Positions 55,761 through 64,000 of a DNA stretch of 64,000 nucleotides are shown in pieces. Each line of letters starts with the position of its first letter. Position 1 is the stretch's first letter. This DNA comes from Pyxicephalus adspersus. Taxonomy: Eukaryota; Chordata; Amphibia; Anura; Pyxicephalidae. Position numbers and translations under genes: made by a program. The notes beneath the pieces were generated by a model that ran no database searches, was not told the DNA's origin, and saw nothing but the letters and a program-made list of their open reading frames with translations. The stretch is from assembly GCF_032062135.1 (NCBI RefSeq), contig NC_092861.1, positions 144,176,566-144,240,565 of the forward strand. The letters are read 5' to 3'.

Positions 55761-55983
55761 GGGCCGAATTTATTAAAGCGCTCCAAGACTGGAAAAGATA
55801 GAATAGTATGGGAGAATCTGGGTGATCAGGCAAACCTAGAACAGATCTGGTCCAGGAATAAAAACATTTGACAACCAATAAAAAACTTGTTTTTAAGAAA
55901 TCTATTACAAGTTTGTTGGATCACCCAGGTTCTCCCATGTTATCCTATCATCTCCAGTCTTAGAGACCTTGAATTATTCAGGT
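55761..55983. mobile_element. Palindromic MITE, family A, subfamily A2
   Basis: GGGCCGAATTTATTAAAGC at the left; the right end CCTTGAATTATTCAGG mirrors it loosely. Arms share GGGAGAATCTGGGTGATCAG and GGATCACCCAGGTTCTCCC. Confidence 0.85.
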
Positions 55984-56980
55984 GCTTTATGTTAATACAT
56001 GCATAATAACCTGCCTTATCTAATGCTGGCGATGCACCAAAACAGTAACTAAAAATGGATATGTCCTTTTCTTGGGGATGCAGTGCACCACAACACATGG
56101 TAATGCATTATCATACAGTACCTCTTATATTGAGAAACCTTCTACATTAGATACCATTTAAAAATAAATCCATTGAAAAAGCTTTACAAAACAAAAAGCA
56201 AAAGCAAAACAGGTACAATAAATTCTATTCCTGATCCCATTCAACTTTTGGGGAAGTTCATGTAAAATGGAAACAGCCAGAAAGGGCCAAAATTAATCCA
56301 CTGCTGGACACTTAGTGTATATTGTATCTTAACCATGCATGCCCGAGGGCTGCATACCAGTTTCCAAAAAATGTCTGGAAATATGGAAAATACAAGAATG
56401 GTATGATCATTTACCCAATATTGCCCCATTACTAGCCAACGTTCTAAGGATCAGGTGACCTCCTTATCAAGAGGCCCAAAGACTGGAGACTTTGGAGGCA
56501 TTTGTGACATATTGTATTGGCAGGTAATTCATAGCAGTGGTCAATGGGTCATGGGTCTTATTTAATGCTAGATTCCAGACGAGCAGCCAAATACATGTTG
56601 GAAATACTCAAATATAAACTGTCCTACTAGACAAAGGGTTTGTATTTTAATTTATCCAATTGAAAGAACAGCCAGGTTGTTGACACCACTTTCTCCAAAA
56701 CACTTAGGAAATACATGGTTGAAATTTTCACCACCTCCTGCTAATTATATGGTGATGGAGCAGAGGAGAAGAAGTCGCTGCTCTAGTTTATTCATTTGGG
56801 TTATTCTGACCTTCAGCTATTGAACTCTGTAAACCAGAGGGATGTATAGCCTATAAAAATGCAATGTAAAGAAGCTCATTCTTCTTGTAGAAAATAGGAA
56901 TACAATATGTTCATGTGCAATATTTTATTTTTGCATACCAAGAAAAAAAAAACATTTTTATGATAGATAGTGTGGGATAT
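55984..56980. other. Unassigned segment with family H words at 56020-56130
   Basis: GGATGCAGTGCACCACAACA and CATGGTAATGCATTATC near 56078 belong to family H. The rest shows no recognised element or gene. Confidence 0.3.
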
Positions 56981-56988
56981 AATATTTA

Positions 56989-57026
<38 letters not shown>

Positions 57027-57038
57027 TATATATATATT
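56981..57038. repeat. (TA)n-rich microsatellite
   Basis: TA dinucleotides with a few TTTA and AAATA interruptions. Confidence 0.93.
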
Positions 57039-57451
57039 GACTAGAGTTATCTTTTAACTATCTGACAGTTTTTGGATCGACTTCTAACAGAGACCTGTGT
57101 TATTTATATTGCTAATAAAACAGCAATTACTTGAAATGTATATCATAGGCTTTTCTTTAGTATTCCTATTTATTGCCTATATTAAACTGTAAGAGGCGAC
57201 ATGATGAATTGTGGCGATTGCATTATTTCATCAAGTATACATTCCTTTCACATCATGACAATTTACACATAAAACCATCAAAAATAAAAGAACTGGAAAA
57301 GCAGTATTTTGCCATTTTTTCCCCTAGCGTGTAATTGATGAATGGGAAAAGCAATTGATTACCCTACTGGTTACATTGACAGATCGCTTGAAATATTACA
57401 CTAATTGTTCAGTGTTTTCAATGACGGTAAATTAAAATAGATTCTGCATTA
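57039..57451. other. AT-rich segment; conserved non-coding candidate
   Basis: 57180-57440 holds GTAATTGATGAATGGG, AGCAATTGATTACCC and ACACTAATTGTTCAG, repeat-free and rich in homeodomain-type cores. Low-confidence regulatory candidate. Confidence 0.25.
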
Positions 57452-57706
57452 AAGGGACTCTAAACTGAAGAAGTCATTAAAGACTCTGCTGTAATTAAAG
57501 GACAACTTCAGGAAAAGAGCTATTTACATAATAAAATATAGAAAAGCAGAATTATTTGTTAATGATATGAGACACATTTCTTACCTTGTTTCTGCATGGA
57601 GCAGCAGCGTCTGGAGTCCCTGGTCCTTCTTCCAAGGAATGCATAGGTGTCTCAAGGCTTGGCTGATCCCGGTGCCCTGGCGTCAGGGCTGCCATTAGAA
57701 ATCCCT
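57452..57706 (+). mobile_element. Possible TTAA-type fragment
   Basis: TTAAAGGGACTCTAAACTGA is a Kolobok/T2-like terminus, with further ATTAAAGGACAACTTCAGG at 57498. No right end is identifiable before the SINE begins. Confidence 0.35.
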
Positions 57707-58080
57707 GATTATTATTATTGTTTATTGTTATAACACAGTATTTATATAGTGCCGACATTTTACGAATGCTTTACAAAGTCCATAGTCATGTTACTAGCTG
57801 TCCTTCAAAGGAGCTCACAATCTAAAATTGGAGCTCACAAAATGTCCTTACCACAGTCATATGTCTTTATTACAGTCTAAGGCCAATTTTGGGTGGAAGC
57901 CAATTAACCTAACTGCATGTTTTTGGAATGTGGGGGGAAACCAGAGTACCCAGAGGAAACCCACAAAAACACTGGGAGAACCTACAAATTCCATGCAGAT
58001 AGTGCCCTGGCCGAGATACGAACCTGGGACCTAGCGCTGCAAAGGTCAGAGTTCTAACTTCTGAGCCACCATGCCGCCCC
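57707..58080 (-). mobile_element. Full-length tRNA-derived SINE with LINE-type tail
   Basis: Read on the minus strand from 58080: GGGGCGGCATGGTGGCTCAG with an A-box-like part (58054-58069), then a B-box-like AGGTTCGTATCTC (58013-58025), i.e. an RNA polymerase III head. Next is a body with AACATGCAGTTAGGTTAATT, and a tail TTAGATTGTGAGCTCC-like, ACTTTGTAAAGCATTCGT, CACTATATAAATACTG ending in (TAA)n at 57707-57720. The tail matches the LINE ends at 31690 and 39390, as expected for a SINE mobilised by that LINE. Head type is widespread in fish and amphibians. Confidence 0.85.
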
Positions 58081-58174
58081 ATACTAACTAAACTTCCTGC
58101 CCTTCCATCAGCCATGTTATGTTCCAGCATTGCAATAATCAAGCTCTTTTCCCCTTCTGATGACAGCCCTGCCT

Positions 58175-58410
58175 GGCACTAATTCGGTGGAACTCTAGGG
58201 TTCCTCCATGAATTTGCTAGGGGTTCCTTGTGCAATGTGCAATTTGTGCCTCCCAGGTCAGGTAAAGTGGCCTGTAGGGGTGTCATTCTTCCCAATAATT
58301 ACTAATGTACTGTGAGCTGTGGATATAGTAATTATAGAAGGGATTCCCTGAAGACCTGAAAGTTATTTCAAGGGTTCCCCTATGTTAAAAACTTCTGAGA
58401 AAGGCTGAAT
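58175..58410 (+). mobile_element. hAT-like MITE family E
   Basis: GGAACTCTAGGGTTCCTCC start and CTGAGAAAGGCTG end. AATTCGGT before and AATTAGGT after are a possible 8-bp duplication with one change. GACCTGAAAGTTATTTCAAG and GAGCTGTGGATATAGTAATT tie it to 40325-40510. Confidence 0.65.
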
Positions 58411-58830
58411 TAGGTGTTTGCCTTGTGTCAAAACTGCTTCTACAATAACTGGTGACCTGAAAACAAGACAGATGAAGAAAGCACAGATCCCAAAAATTAA
58501 AAGAAGCAAAAGCAGAGAACTCCTTGCACAGCAGGTCTTCAGACACAGCTTCCCCTCCAGCAAGGAGAACAATGAGCAGCACAAAGGTGCCATCAAGTGA
58601 TCTTACTTCAAATCTGGTGACACTAGCAGTCAGAGTCAACAAAACCTTAAATCCAGGAGTATAGATACAGATACGGGGCTGCAAAATAGAAAGCACAAGG
58701 GGTACAATGCTTTCAGGAGGAATTCAAGACCAAAGTTAGATTTCGCATGGTATTATCTTGGTGCATTGAATATTTCCAGATATTCCCCATGACATAGCAA
58801 ATCTTCACTTTTTCTGCTCAGGTCCACTTT
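58411..58830 (-). mobile_element. Family F repeat (TTAA-type, unclassified)
   Basis: Minus strand from 58830: GTTAAAGTGGACCTGAGC, GTGAAGATTTGCTATG, GTCACCAGATTTGAAG, TTGTTCTCCTTGCTGGAGGG, CTCTGCTTTTGCTTC. It aligns with 18895-19190 over its length. The plus-strand copy and this one follow or abut a family E element. Confidence 0.6.
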
Positions 58831-59306
58831 AACCAAACATTTATTTGAGATGTCTTTTTACAAACATTGCAGCTTATTACAGCGCTCAGTGATTATAGGT
58901 ACATGAATGGAACGGTGCCATCCTGTCTGAGCACCATAGAGCTTCTATTAGCTAATGTGTCTGGCTTACAGGCAGGAATATGTGAGGATAATGTTTAGTA
59001 GTGACCGAGCTCCTGGTGAACGACATCGATGAGGCTCGCAAGCCGCTGCATTAACTGAACCAGGGGGTAAGTATGTCAGAACAAAAACTAGAAGCTACAT
59101 CAAAGTCTGGCATTGTGAGTATGAGAAATAACATATTATATCATAACCTGAGACCTTAACAGGTGCTCCGTGATGAAGGAGGATTCCTGGACTGCGTGGG
59201 ACCCAATTGAGGAAAGCTCCGGAGGGATCAAGAGTTTGCAAAAGTAAAGGCAAGTGTGATTTTAATAGAGGGGTCAGTCTGACTTATATAGGACATATAT
59301 GGTGCT
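58831..59306. other. Conserved non-coding candidate (58860-59065) and a small D1 fragment (59160-59275)
   Basis: 58860-59065 is repeat-free and keeps CpGs (TTACAGCGCTCAGTG, GACATCGATGAGGCTCGC). 59160-59275 carries TGCGTGGGACCCAATTGAGG and AGGCAAGTGTGATTTT, the right-end words of family D1. Confidence 0.3.
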
Positions 59307-59425
59307 ATTTATAAAGCAGTGAATCTGATATACACCAAACATTCTCTGCTGGAGAATCTTCTAAGTCCATGCGTTTTCAATGGCAGTGATTGAATCACCA
59401 GCAGTTTTCAATGGCCTTTGGTTAA
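59307..59425. mobile_element. Palindromic repeat, family G
   Basis: ATTTATAAAGCAGTGAATCT, then ACACCAAACATTCTCTGCTG and GCGTTTTCAATGGCAGTGAT, as at 25436-25557. Confidence 0.5.
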
Positions 59426-59677
59426 TAAAGAGTTAAAGTTAACCTTTATAACTTTTGTATTTTTTTTTTAACCCAAGATTCCACCTGCACAAGCATCTTC
59501 CTTTTATAAGGTTGGTCGAATCTGAAGCTTTCGGTTCCCAAGTTTGCCAATGTTCGAGTTGATTCAGAGTCCAAATTAGAATACCGTTAAAGTCAATAAA
59601 GGAAAAATTCTGACATACAGTGCATGCAGATGGGTAAATCTAAAACAATGGCAGGTGCAGGATACAGCTCAGCCAAT
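59426..59677. other. Unassigned segment
   Basis: Short AT-rich spacer. ACAGCTCAGCCAAT at 59665 lies immediately left of the next MITE and recurs at 59989, hinting that both belong to one older repeat. Confidence 0.3.
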
Positions 59678-59900
59678 GGGCCTGATTTATTAAAGCTCTC
59701 CAAGGCTGGAGAGGATACATTTTCATCAGTGAAGCTGGGTGATCCAGCAAACCTGGAATGGATTTCATAATAGTCATTTGCCATTTGTTAGCAAATAATT
59801 TGAATCCTGGACCAGATCCATTCCAGGTTTGCTGGATCACCCAGCGTCACTAATGAAAATGTATCTTTTCCAGCCTTGGAGAGCTTTAATAAATCAGACC
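59678..59900. mobile_element. Palindromic MITE, family A (best-preserved copy)
   Basis: GGGCCTGATTTATTAAAGC at the left; AGCTTTAATAAATCAGACC at the right. Arms 59678-59764 and 59814-59900 pair over ~87 bp with about seven mismatches (TGGGTGATCCAGCAAACCTG with CAGGTTTGCTGGATCACCCA). No coding. A transcript would form one long hairpin. Confidence 0.93.
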
Positions 59901-60063
59901 ACTCTGTTCACCAGTCCATGTTAGCCTTTTATTCCAGCTGGATTGGTCAAGTTGTACCCTCTACCTGTCAATGACTTGTATACCGTACAGCTCAGCCAAT
60001 CCAATTGGTGGATGATGACACCGCTACCACAATGTACAACATACTTGTCATTACTAAAGGTGC
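59901..60063. other. Spacer between MITE and hairpin cluster
   Basis: Contains ACAGCTCAGCCAATCCAATT at 59989. No element end could be fixed; possibly part of the hairpin-bearing repeat that follows. Confidence 0.3.
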
Positions 60064-60150
60064 AAGTCTCCCCTTTCAAAACCTCTTGTCCTCTCTGATC
60101 AGCTGAGGAAGCCAATCAGAGAGCACTAGAAGTTTTGAATGGGGAGACTT
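60064..60150. repeat. 36-bp inverted repeat with 15-nt loop
   Basis: Arms 60064-60099 (AAGTCTCCCC...CTCTCTGAT) and 60115-60150 (ATCAGAGAG...GGGGAGACTT) pair at roughly 32 of 36 positions around a 15-nt loop. Size and near-perfect pairing are like a microRNA precursor or a small foldback element. Both strands fold, so the direction is not determined. Confidence 0.85.
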
Positions 60151-60179
60151 TTCCTCTAGTGCCGGGGATCGCACATGGA

Positions 60180-60221
60180 GCTGATCAATGAATGTAGCCG
60201 TGGCTGCATTCATTGATCAGC
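60180..60221. repeat. 20-bp perfect-type hairpin with 2-nt spacer
   Basis: GCTGATCAATGAATGTAGCC (60180-60199) and GGCTGCATTCATTGATCAGC (60202-60221) are reverse complements at 19 of 20 bases. A two-base loop makes a DNA cruciform more plausible than an RNA stem. Confidence 0.9.
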
Positions 60222-60286
60222 ACAGCCCACAATCTTTCAATCTTTTTTTTTTTTTTTTGATTTTGTTTGGCGAATTTACATCGGCC

Positions 60287-60317
60287 GTTCTCGCTTACAA
60301 TTTCGGTAAGCAAGAAC
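60287..60317. repeat. 12-bp hairpin
   Basis: GTTCTCGCTTAC (60287-60298) and GTAAGCAAGAAC (60306-60317) pair with one mismatch around a 7-nt loop. It is the third hairpin in a row, after a T-run at 60243-60258, suggesting one composite foldback element from 60064 to ~60330. Confidence 0.8.
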
Positions 60318-60374
60318 GTCCGGATTCTACCCTGCTTGCTTCTTGAGCTGTCAGGGCCACCATAGGCTATAGAC

Positions 60375-60719
60375 CAGGGGTCAGAAAACTTTTTTGGCTA
60401 CTAGGCCATTTTAGGAGGTCAAGAAGGCACACTAGGCAGGACTCTCAAATCCGCGCTGATGGCTCCGCCCCCCACCAGGAACGCACTGAAAGGAAATCCC
60501 TCGCCTCCGCAATGCATACGGAGGGAATGTCCCCTTACCCCAGAGGCGGAAGTGTTAACTTCGGACGTGATAAACAGGGAAGGGAGGCATAACAAGGAGG
60601 CTCAGGAGCCGTGGGTTGCCAGCCGGGATTAGGCGGGATCGACCAGGGGGTCGTTAGGCCAGAAGGAACTACTAGCTAGACCACATCTGGCCTAAAGGCC
60701 TGGAGTTTGCCTACCCCTG
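60375..60719 (+). mobile_element. hAT-like non-autonomous element, family hAT-2, complete
   Basis: CAGGGGTCAGAAAACTTTTT and GGAGTTTGCCTACCCCTG are inverted ends. The target duplication CTATAGAC at 60367-60374 and 60720-60727 is perfect. 345 bp, CpG-rich centre, no coding. The reference copy for the eroded element at 31341-31689. Confidence 0.92.
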
Positions 60720-61689
60720 CTATAGACCATAGAACTAGGAGAGCGCACAGGTACACACAAGAACACAGAATAATATTTTCTTAGCACATAACACCATCCC
60801 TGGGAATGTTAACTTACAGGGCTTGGGTCAGCTCTGGGCCTATTAGCAAAAATTAATTTTTAACTATTTTCCCATACGCTTGAATTAGCCATTTAACTCA
60901 GCTAATGTCTTGTTTCAAGACAAAGAATGTACGTGTGTACTTCACAGATTAGGATCTTTTTAACATAAATTCCTTATGCATGTAGTAATATATTAGAGCA
61001 CATGTGGTGTTATCTTTGTGAAAAGCCTCCTCAGTGTTGCTCCATTGTCAGCCACATTCCCAGATCAAGATTTTAAAGAGTAATGGACTGTTCCTGCGAC
61101 AAGATAAAGATTTATGACTATCAATAAGGCATATATTATTCTCTTCTACACCAGAGCCTCTAATAGATTCTAGTTTAAACTCCAGATTATTATTTGGAGA
61201 AAATGACCTAAAGACAGAAATATTCCAGGTATAAGCGCACAAATATTACTGGGCATTGACAAGGGTTAAAGCAAAACATCAGCAAAAAATACCAAAATGA
61301 AATATGAATCGTTAATTACAAAATAATGACAAATCAGTTGTTGCTGTCATAGTCAACTTTTTATAGATATTTACCATGCAGTATGTTTTTATGCCACTAG
61401 ATGTCCTCAGTATGGGGACCAGCATCATTCAATCTACTTGCTCTGAGCCCAGGTTGTCACAGTCTGGCCATTGGGCTTTGAAGTAGACTTAGTAGCACAG
61501 AGGTAAACTAATCTTTCTGTCACTCTGCTTTCATGCTTATATCATGTTTCTTGTCAGCACATTAGCTGATTGGCTTCTTGTGGTGATTTCTTTTCCCATA
61601 CCCCGGTCCCATTGTGCAGGAAGTGCAAAAAGCTATTACCGGTTCAAAATCAGGTATGTACATTGCAAAATTCAAACTTCCTTGTTGTG
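60720..61689. other. Unassigned AT-rich segment
   Basis: No recognised element apart from a short resemblance of 61550-61575 to 7020-7060. Frames are under 75 codons. Confidence 0.35.
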
Positions 61690-62130
61690 GTTATTTGCCT
61701 TTCCCCAACATGCAATGCATTTAGCACACACTATAGTGACATTTATTATTCATTATTGAATGGCACCCAAACCCTCCCCCGATGCACCACAATGCATGGC
61801 GTCATTATGTGCTTTTTTCCAAATGTTAGGGAACATTTGCTTTCCTTTTTTTAATGGCCTGCCTTACATTACAGCACATATTAATGCACTGCAAATAATT
61901 ATTAGGACCCATTGGGTCCATTAACTTTTGCAATATGAGAATGTCTAATGTGGTGCCATTTATTTCTGTAGGCACCCCTTCATCCTTCATCATGCACTTG
62001 TGTTCCATTTGGCGCATGCACACCTTCTTATGCACTGTGGTGCAGAGGCAGCCTATTCAAGTGAATAGGGTATCTAATGCAATGCACTGTACCAATCAGT
62101 CCCAGCCTGCAGGAATGAACGTATGTTCAC
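61690..62130. repeat. Family H, GCAATGCA / TGCACCA-rich block
   Basis: ACATGCAATGCATTTAGC, CGATGCACCACAATGCATGG, ATTAATGCACTGCAAATAA, GCACTGTGGTGCAGAGG and AATGCAATGCACTG recur in both orientations, as at 47390-47700. The overlapping frames of 60-90 codons on both strands are explained by this. Confidence 0.4.
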
Positions 62131-62319
62131 ACAGCAAATTTTTGTATGTACATGCTGCTTAGTGTATGATGCCGGGATATGCCTGGTACGTATGAATGCA
62201 TTTCTGAATGCATGCAAGGAAGTCACTTTAATCCCAATGGCCAAAGATATGGAACCCAGAAGATAATTGGGTGAAGATAATGGTGCCTTCAATGGAGTCA
62301 GACAAGTGATTGAAATTGA

Positions 62320-62640
62320 AAAAATGCGATCAGGCAGGTAGGTTTATTTTATTGCAGAAGGTTTTACTTTTAGATAAGAATCTGGGCCCTAAATTATTAT
62401 TAATATTATTAATAAACAGGATTTATATAGCGCCAACATATTATGCAGCGCTGTACATTAAATAGGGGTTGCAAATGACAGACTAATACAGACAGTGACA
62501 CAAGAGGAGGAGAGGACCCTGCCGGAAGAGCTTACAATCTATATGTCTATATTTCTTTTTGATTACTAGGACTTAAGTGGAACTCCCTTGCTTCCATATT
62601 GACCCCGAAATCTTCACCCAGTCCTTATCCAGGTTCGAGA
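62320..62640 (-). mobile_element. TTAA-type family D2, split by a LINE tail
   Basis: GCGATCAGGCAGGTAGGTTT and TTATTGCAGAAGGTTTTACT on the left match 52755-52810. After the insertion, GACTTAAGTGGAACTCCC and TTGCACATGTGCATGGG continue family-like words. Boundaries on the right are vague. Confidence 0.5.
62395..62545 (-). mobile_element. LINE/SINE 3' tail, 5'-truncated
   Basis: The minus strand reads AGATTGTAAGCTCTTCCGGC, AGGGTCCTCTCCTCCTC, TTAATGTACAGCGCTGCATA, ATGTTGGCGCTATATAAATC and ends in (TAA)n. Inserted into the D2 element. Confidence 0.85.
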
Positions 62641-63437
62641 TCCTTGGCCATCTGAAATTGCAAAACTCTTGCACATGTGCATGGGACTTAATTTATTCTG
62701 ATTTGCCGAGAATGCTCATGTGCAGCTCAGTGTATTCTACAGACTGCCAACAAGTAGATACGATATGCATTCCTGCAGAAGAAAAATAGCATGCAATAAG
62801 AGAATAAATGTAAAACCTTCATGTAAAACTTATATTTATCATCAAACCATCCAAACCGCATGTTGTAAAGGAGAATAAGTCATTGTTCCATCATTACATT
62901 CCTTAGTACATAAATTGAATTTTTCCCCTGCATGCTTTGTACAGGTAAGTAAAAAATGCGTCCATTTCTAGGCAGGACGGCGCATTAATGCCCGGGCAGA
63001 TCATTAGGAAGTGATAGCGTTCTTCCTCTCCAGTCGGCCGCATCTGTCTTGCAGTAAAAATGCACTTTCGCTGTCTCTTCCGAGAGTCGGTTATCTGTAA
63101 TACGTCTGGGAATATATTTAGACCTCTTTAACAAAGGTATTAATACAAGAAAGCAAGGGGACAGCGTATTTCTATATATATAATACATAATATATAATAC
63201 ATTTCTATAATAAAATCGGCCAAAGTTAATAGGGCTAATAGCTTTGTACCATTTCACCGGGACTCATCCATCAGAATCCTGGCGACTAATGAACGCTGTA
63301 ACAAGTGGCCACATATGTAATCTGACCTTGTCTGCCTGCGCTGCTTTCCAGACACGCTCAGGCTTGGAAACTTTTCCATTGGGTGTCAGAACTCTGTGCC
63401 AAATTATCTTAAAACACAGTAGAGGTATCTCCCTCCT
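62641..63437. other. Repeat-free segment; conserved non-coding candidate at 62965-63150
   Basis: 62965-63150 keeps many CpGs (CAGGACGGCGCATTAATGCC, CAGTCGGCCGCATC, CTTCCGAGAGTCGG) outside any repeat family. TA-rich run at 63170-63200. No gene recognised. Confidence 0.3.
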
Positions 63438-63602
63438 ATTGTGTGATACTTCCCCAACTCCTAGATTGTAAGCTCTTCGGGGCAGGGTCCTCTCATCCTC
63501 CTGTGTCATTGTCTGTATCTGTCGGTCATTTGCAAAACTTTTTAATTGTACAGCGCTGTGTAATATGTTGGCGCTATATAAATCCTGTTTCATAATAATA
63601 AT
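63438..63602 (+). mobile_element. LINE 3' end
   Basis: TATTGTGTGATACTTCCCCA leads into TAGATTGTAAGCTCTTCGGG, AATTGTACAGCGCTGTGTAA, TATGTTGGCGCTATATAAAT and a short (AAT)n. It extends ~25 bp further 5' than the other tails and there matches the LINE, not the SINE. Confidence 0.8.
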
Positions 63603-63687
63603 AGTTCATTGGTACATAAATTAAAACATTCATTATTTTAACTTCCAGGACCAACCTGCTTCACACTGTCTTGTCTGTGTGAACATG

Positions 63688-63927
63688 TATTCAGGAAGGG
63701 TGAACATCTACGTGAAAGTGCTGATCCTCCTTTCATTAGCGTTGCAGCAGATGGATGGGCCGTCCTTGACCAAGCTGTTTTGCCTAAGTTTGAAAGAAAA
63801 TTGTGAGGTCACCAACCTGGCTTTGCAGTGTGGCAGGGATGTGAGAATTACAACATTGACTGAACAAACATGTAAACTGACTGCACTTTTGAATGTTATA
63901 AATGTTAAAAATATGATATTGGATTAA
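63688..63927 (+). CDS. Short unrecognised ORF with a hydrophobic start (doubtful)
   Basis: Starting at the ATG at 63685-63690 the frame has an N-terminal stretch like a signal peptide (YVKVLILLSLALQ), then four cysteines spread over ~50 residues, and stops at 63927. It resembles no family I know. A frame of this length is common by chance in this window, and no promoter, splice site or poly-A signal supports it. Confidence 0.1.
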   Translation, partial: YSGRVNIYVKVLILLSLALQQMDGPSLTKLFCLSLKENCEVTNLALQCGRDVRITTLTEQTCKLTALLNVINVKNMILD

Positions 63928-64000
63928 AAAGCTGAAAATTGCAACCAGAGTGTTTTGTGGTTGGGTAAACTCAGAAATTGCCAAATACCCCTACCTTCTA
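63928..64000. other. Window end, unassigned
   Basis: Short AT-rich remainder; nothing recognised. Confidence 0.35.

Noticed and set aside
58013..58069. tRNA-like A and B boxes
   Set aside because: Not a tRNA gene: no acceptor stem or anticodon arm; they are the head of a SINE with body and tail.

Overview
The window looks like non-coding nuclear DNA from a vertebrate, most probably a frog (anuran, possibly a ranoid). This rests on AT-rich, intron-like or intergenic sequence with no long open reading frames, and on dense families of short palindromic DNA transposons. It also rests on TTAA-flanked elements resembling the Xenopus T2/Kolobok type, hAT-like elements with 8-bp target duplications, a tRNA-headed SINE sharing its tail with an L2/CR1-type LINE, and several short hammerhead-ribozyme-like motifs of the kind known from Penelope-like retroelements. 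The species assignment is inference. Three assembly gaps (runs of N) occur at 732-1005, 3097-3651 and 54374-55186.

I recognise no intact protein-coding gene. The only protein relics are a decayed Tc1-type transposase (46008-46771) and the last codons of a LINE ORF2 (about 38785-38869). A TATA/CCAAT-like arrangement at 44510-44572 followed by a CpG-rich stretch (44740-45560) is the best candidate for a gene start, but no product can be read from it.

Layout. 0-5 kb: a ~33-bp-unit minisatellite invaded by an hAT element, then two Penelope-like fragments each carrying a hammerhead-like motif. 5-15 kb: palindromic elements and hAT/TTAA fragments. 15.05-15.42 kb: a long inverted repeat whose arms carry hammerhead-like ends. 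18.6-24.4 kb: hAT-like and TTAA-type elements, a hammerhead-like motif with an intact core at 21160-21195, and directly after it an ~820-bp polypurine tract. 31.3-33.4 kb: hAT element, LINE tail, and a degenerate telomere-like CCCTAA region that has been tandemly duplicated and then hit by another hAT element. 35.5-42.4 kb: palindromic and TTAA elements, one inserted into the 3' end of a LINE. 44-47 kb: promoter-like region and Tc1 relic. 49-60.7 kb: nested hAT elements, a full-length SINE, and a cluster of strong hairpins at 60064-60317. 62-64 kb: TTAA-type element split by a LINE tail, another LINE 3' end, and one short ORF.

The elements interact only as invaders and hosts: LINE tails are shared by LINE and SINE copies, hAT and TTAA elements land in older repeats and date them, and the Penelope-like copies carry the self-cleaving-RNA candidates. 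Between them lie stretches of repeat-free sequence, some with homeodomain-type AT cores, listed as low-confidence conserved non-coding candidates.
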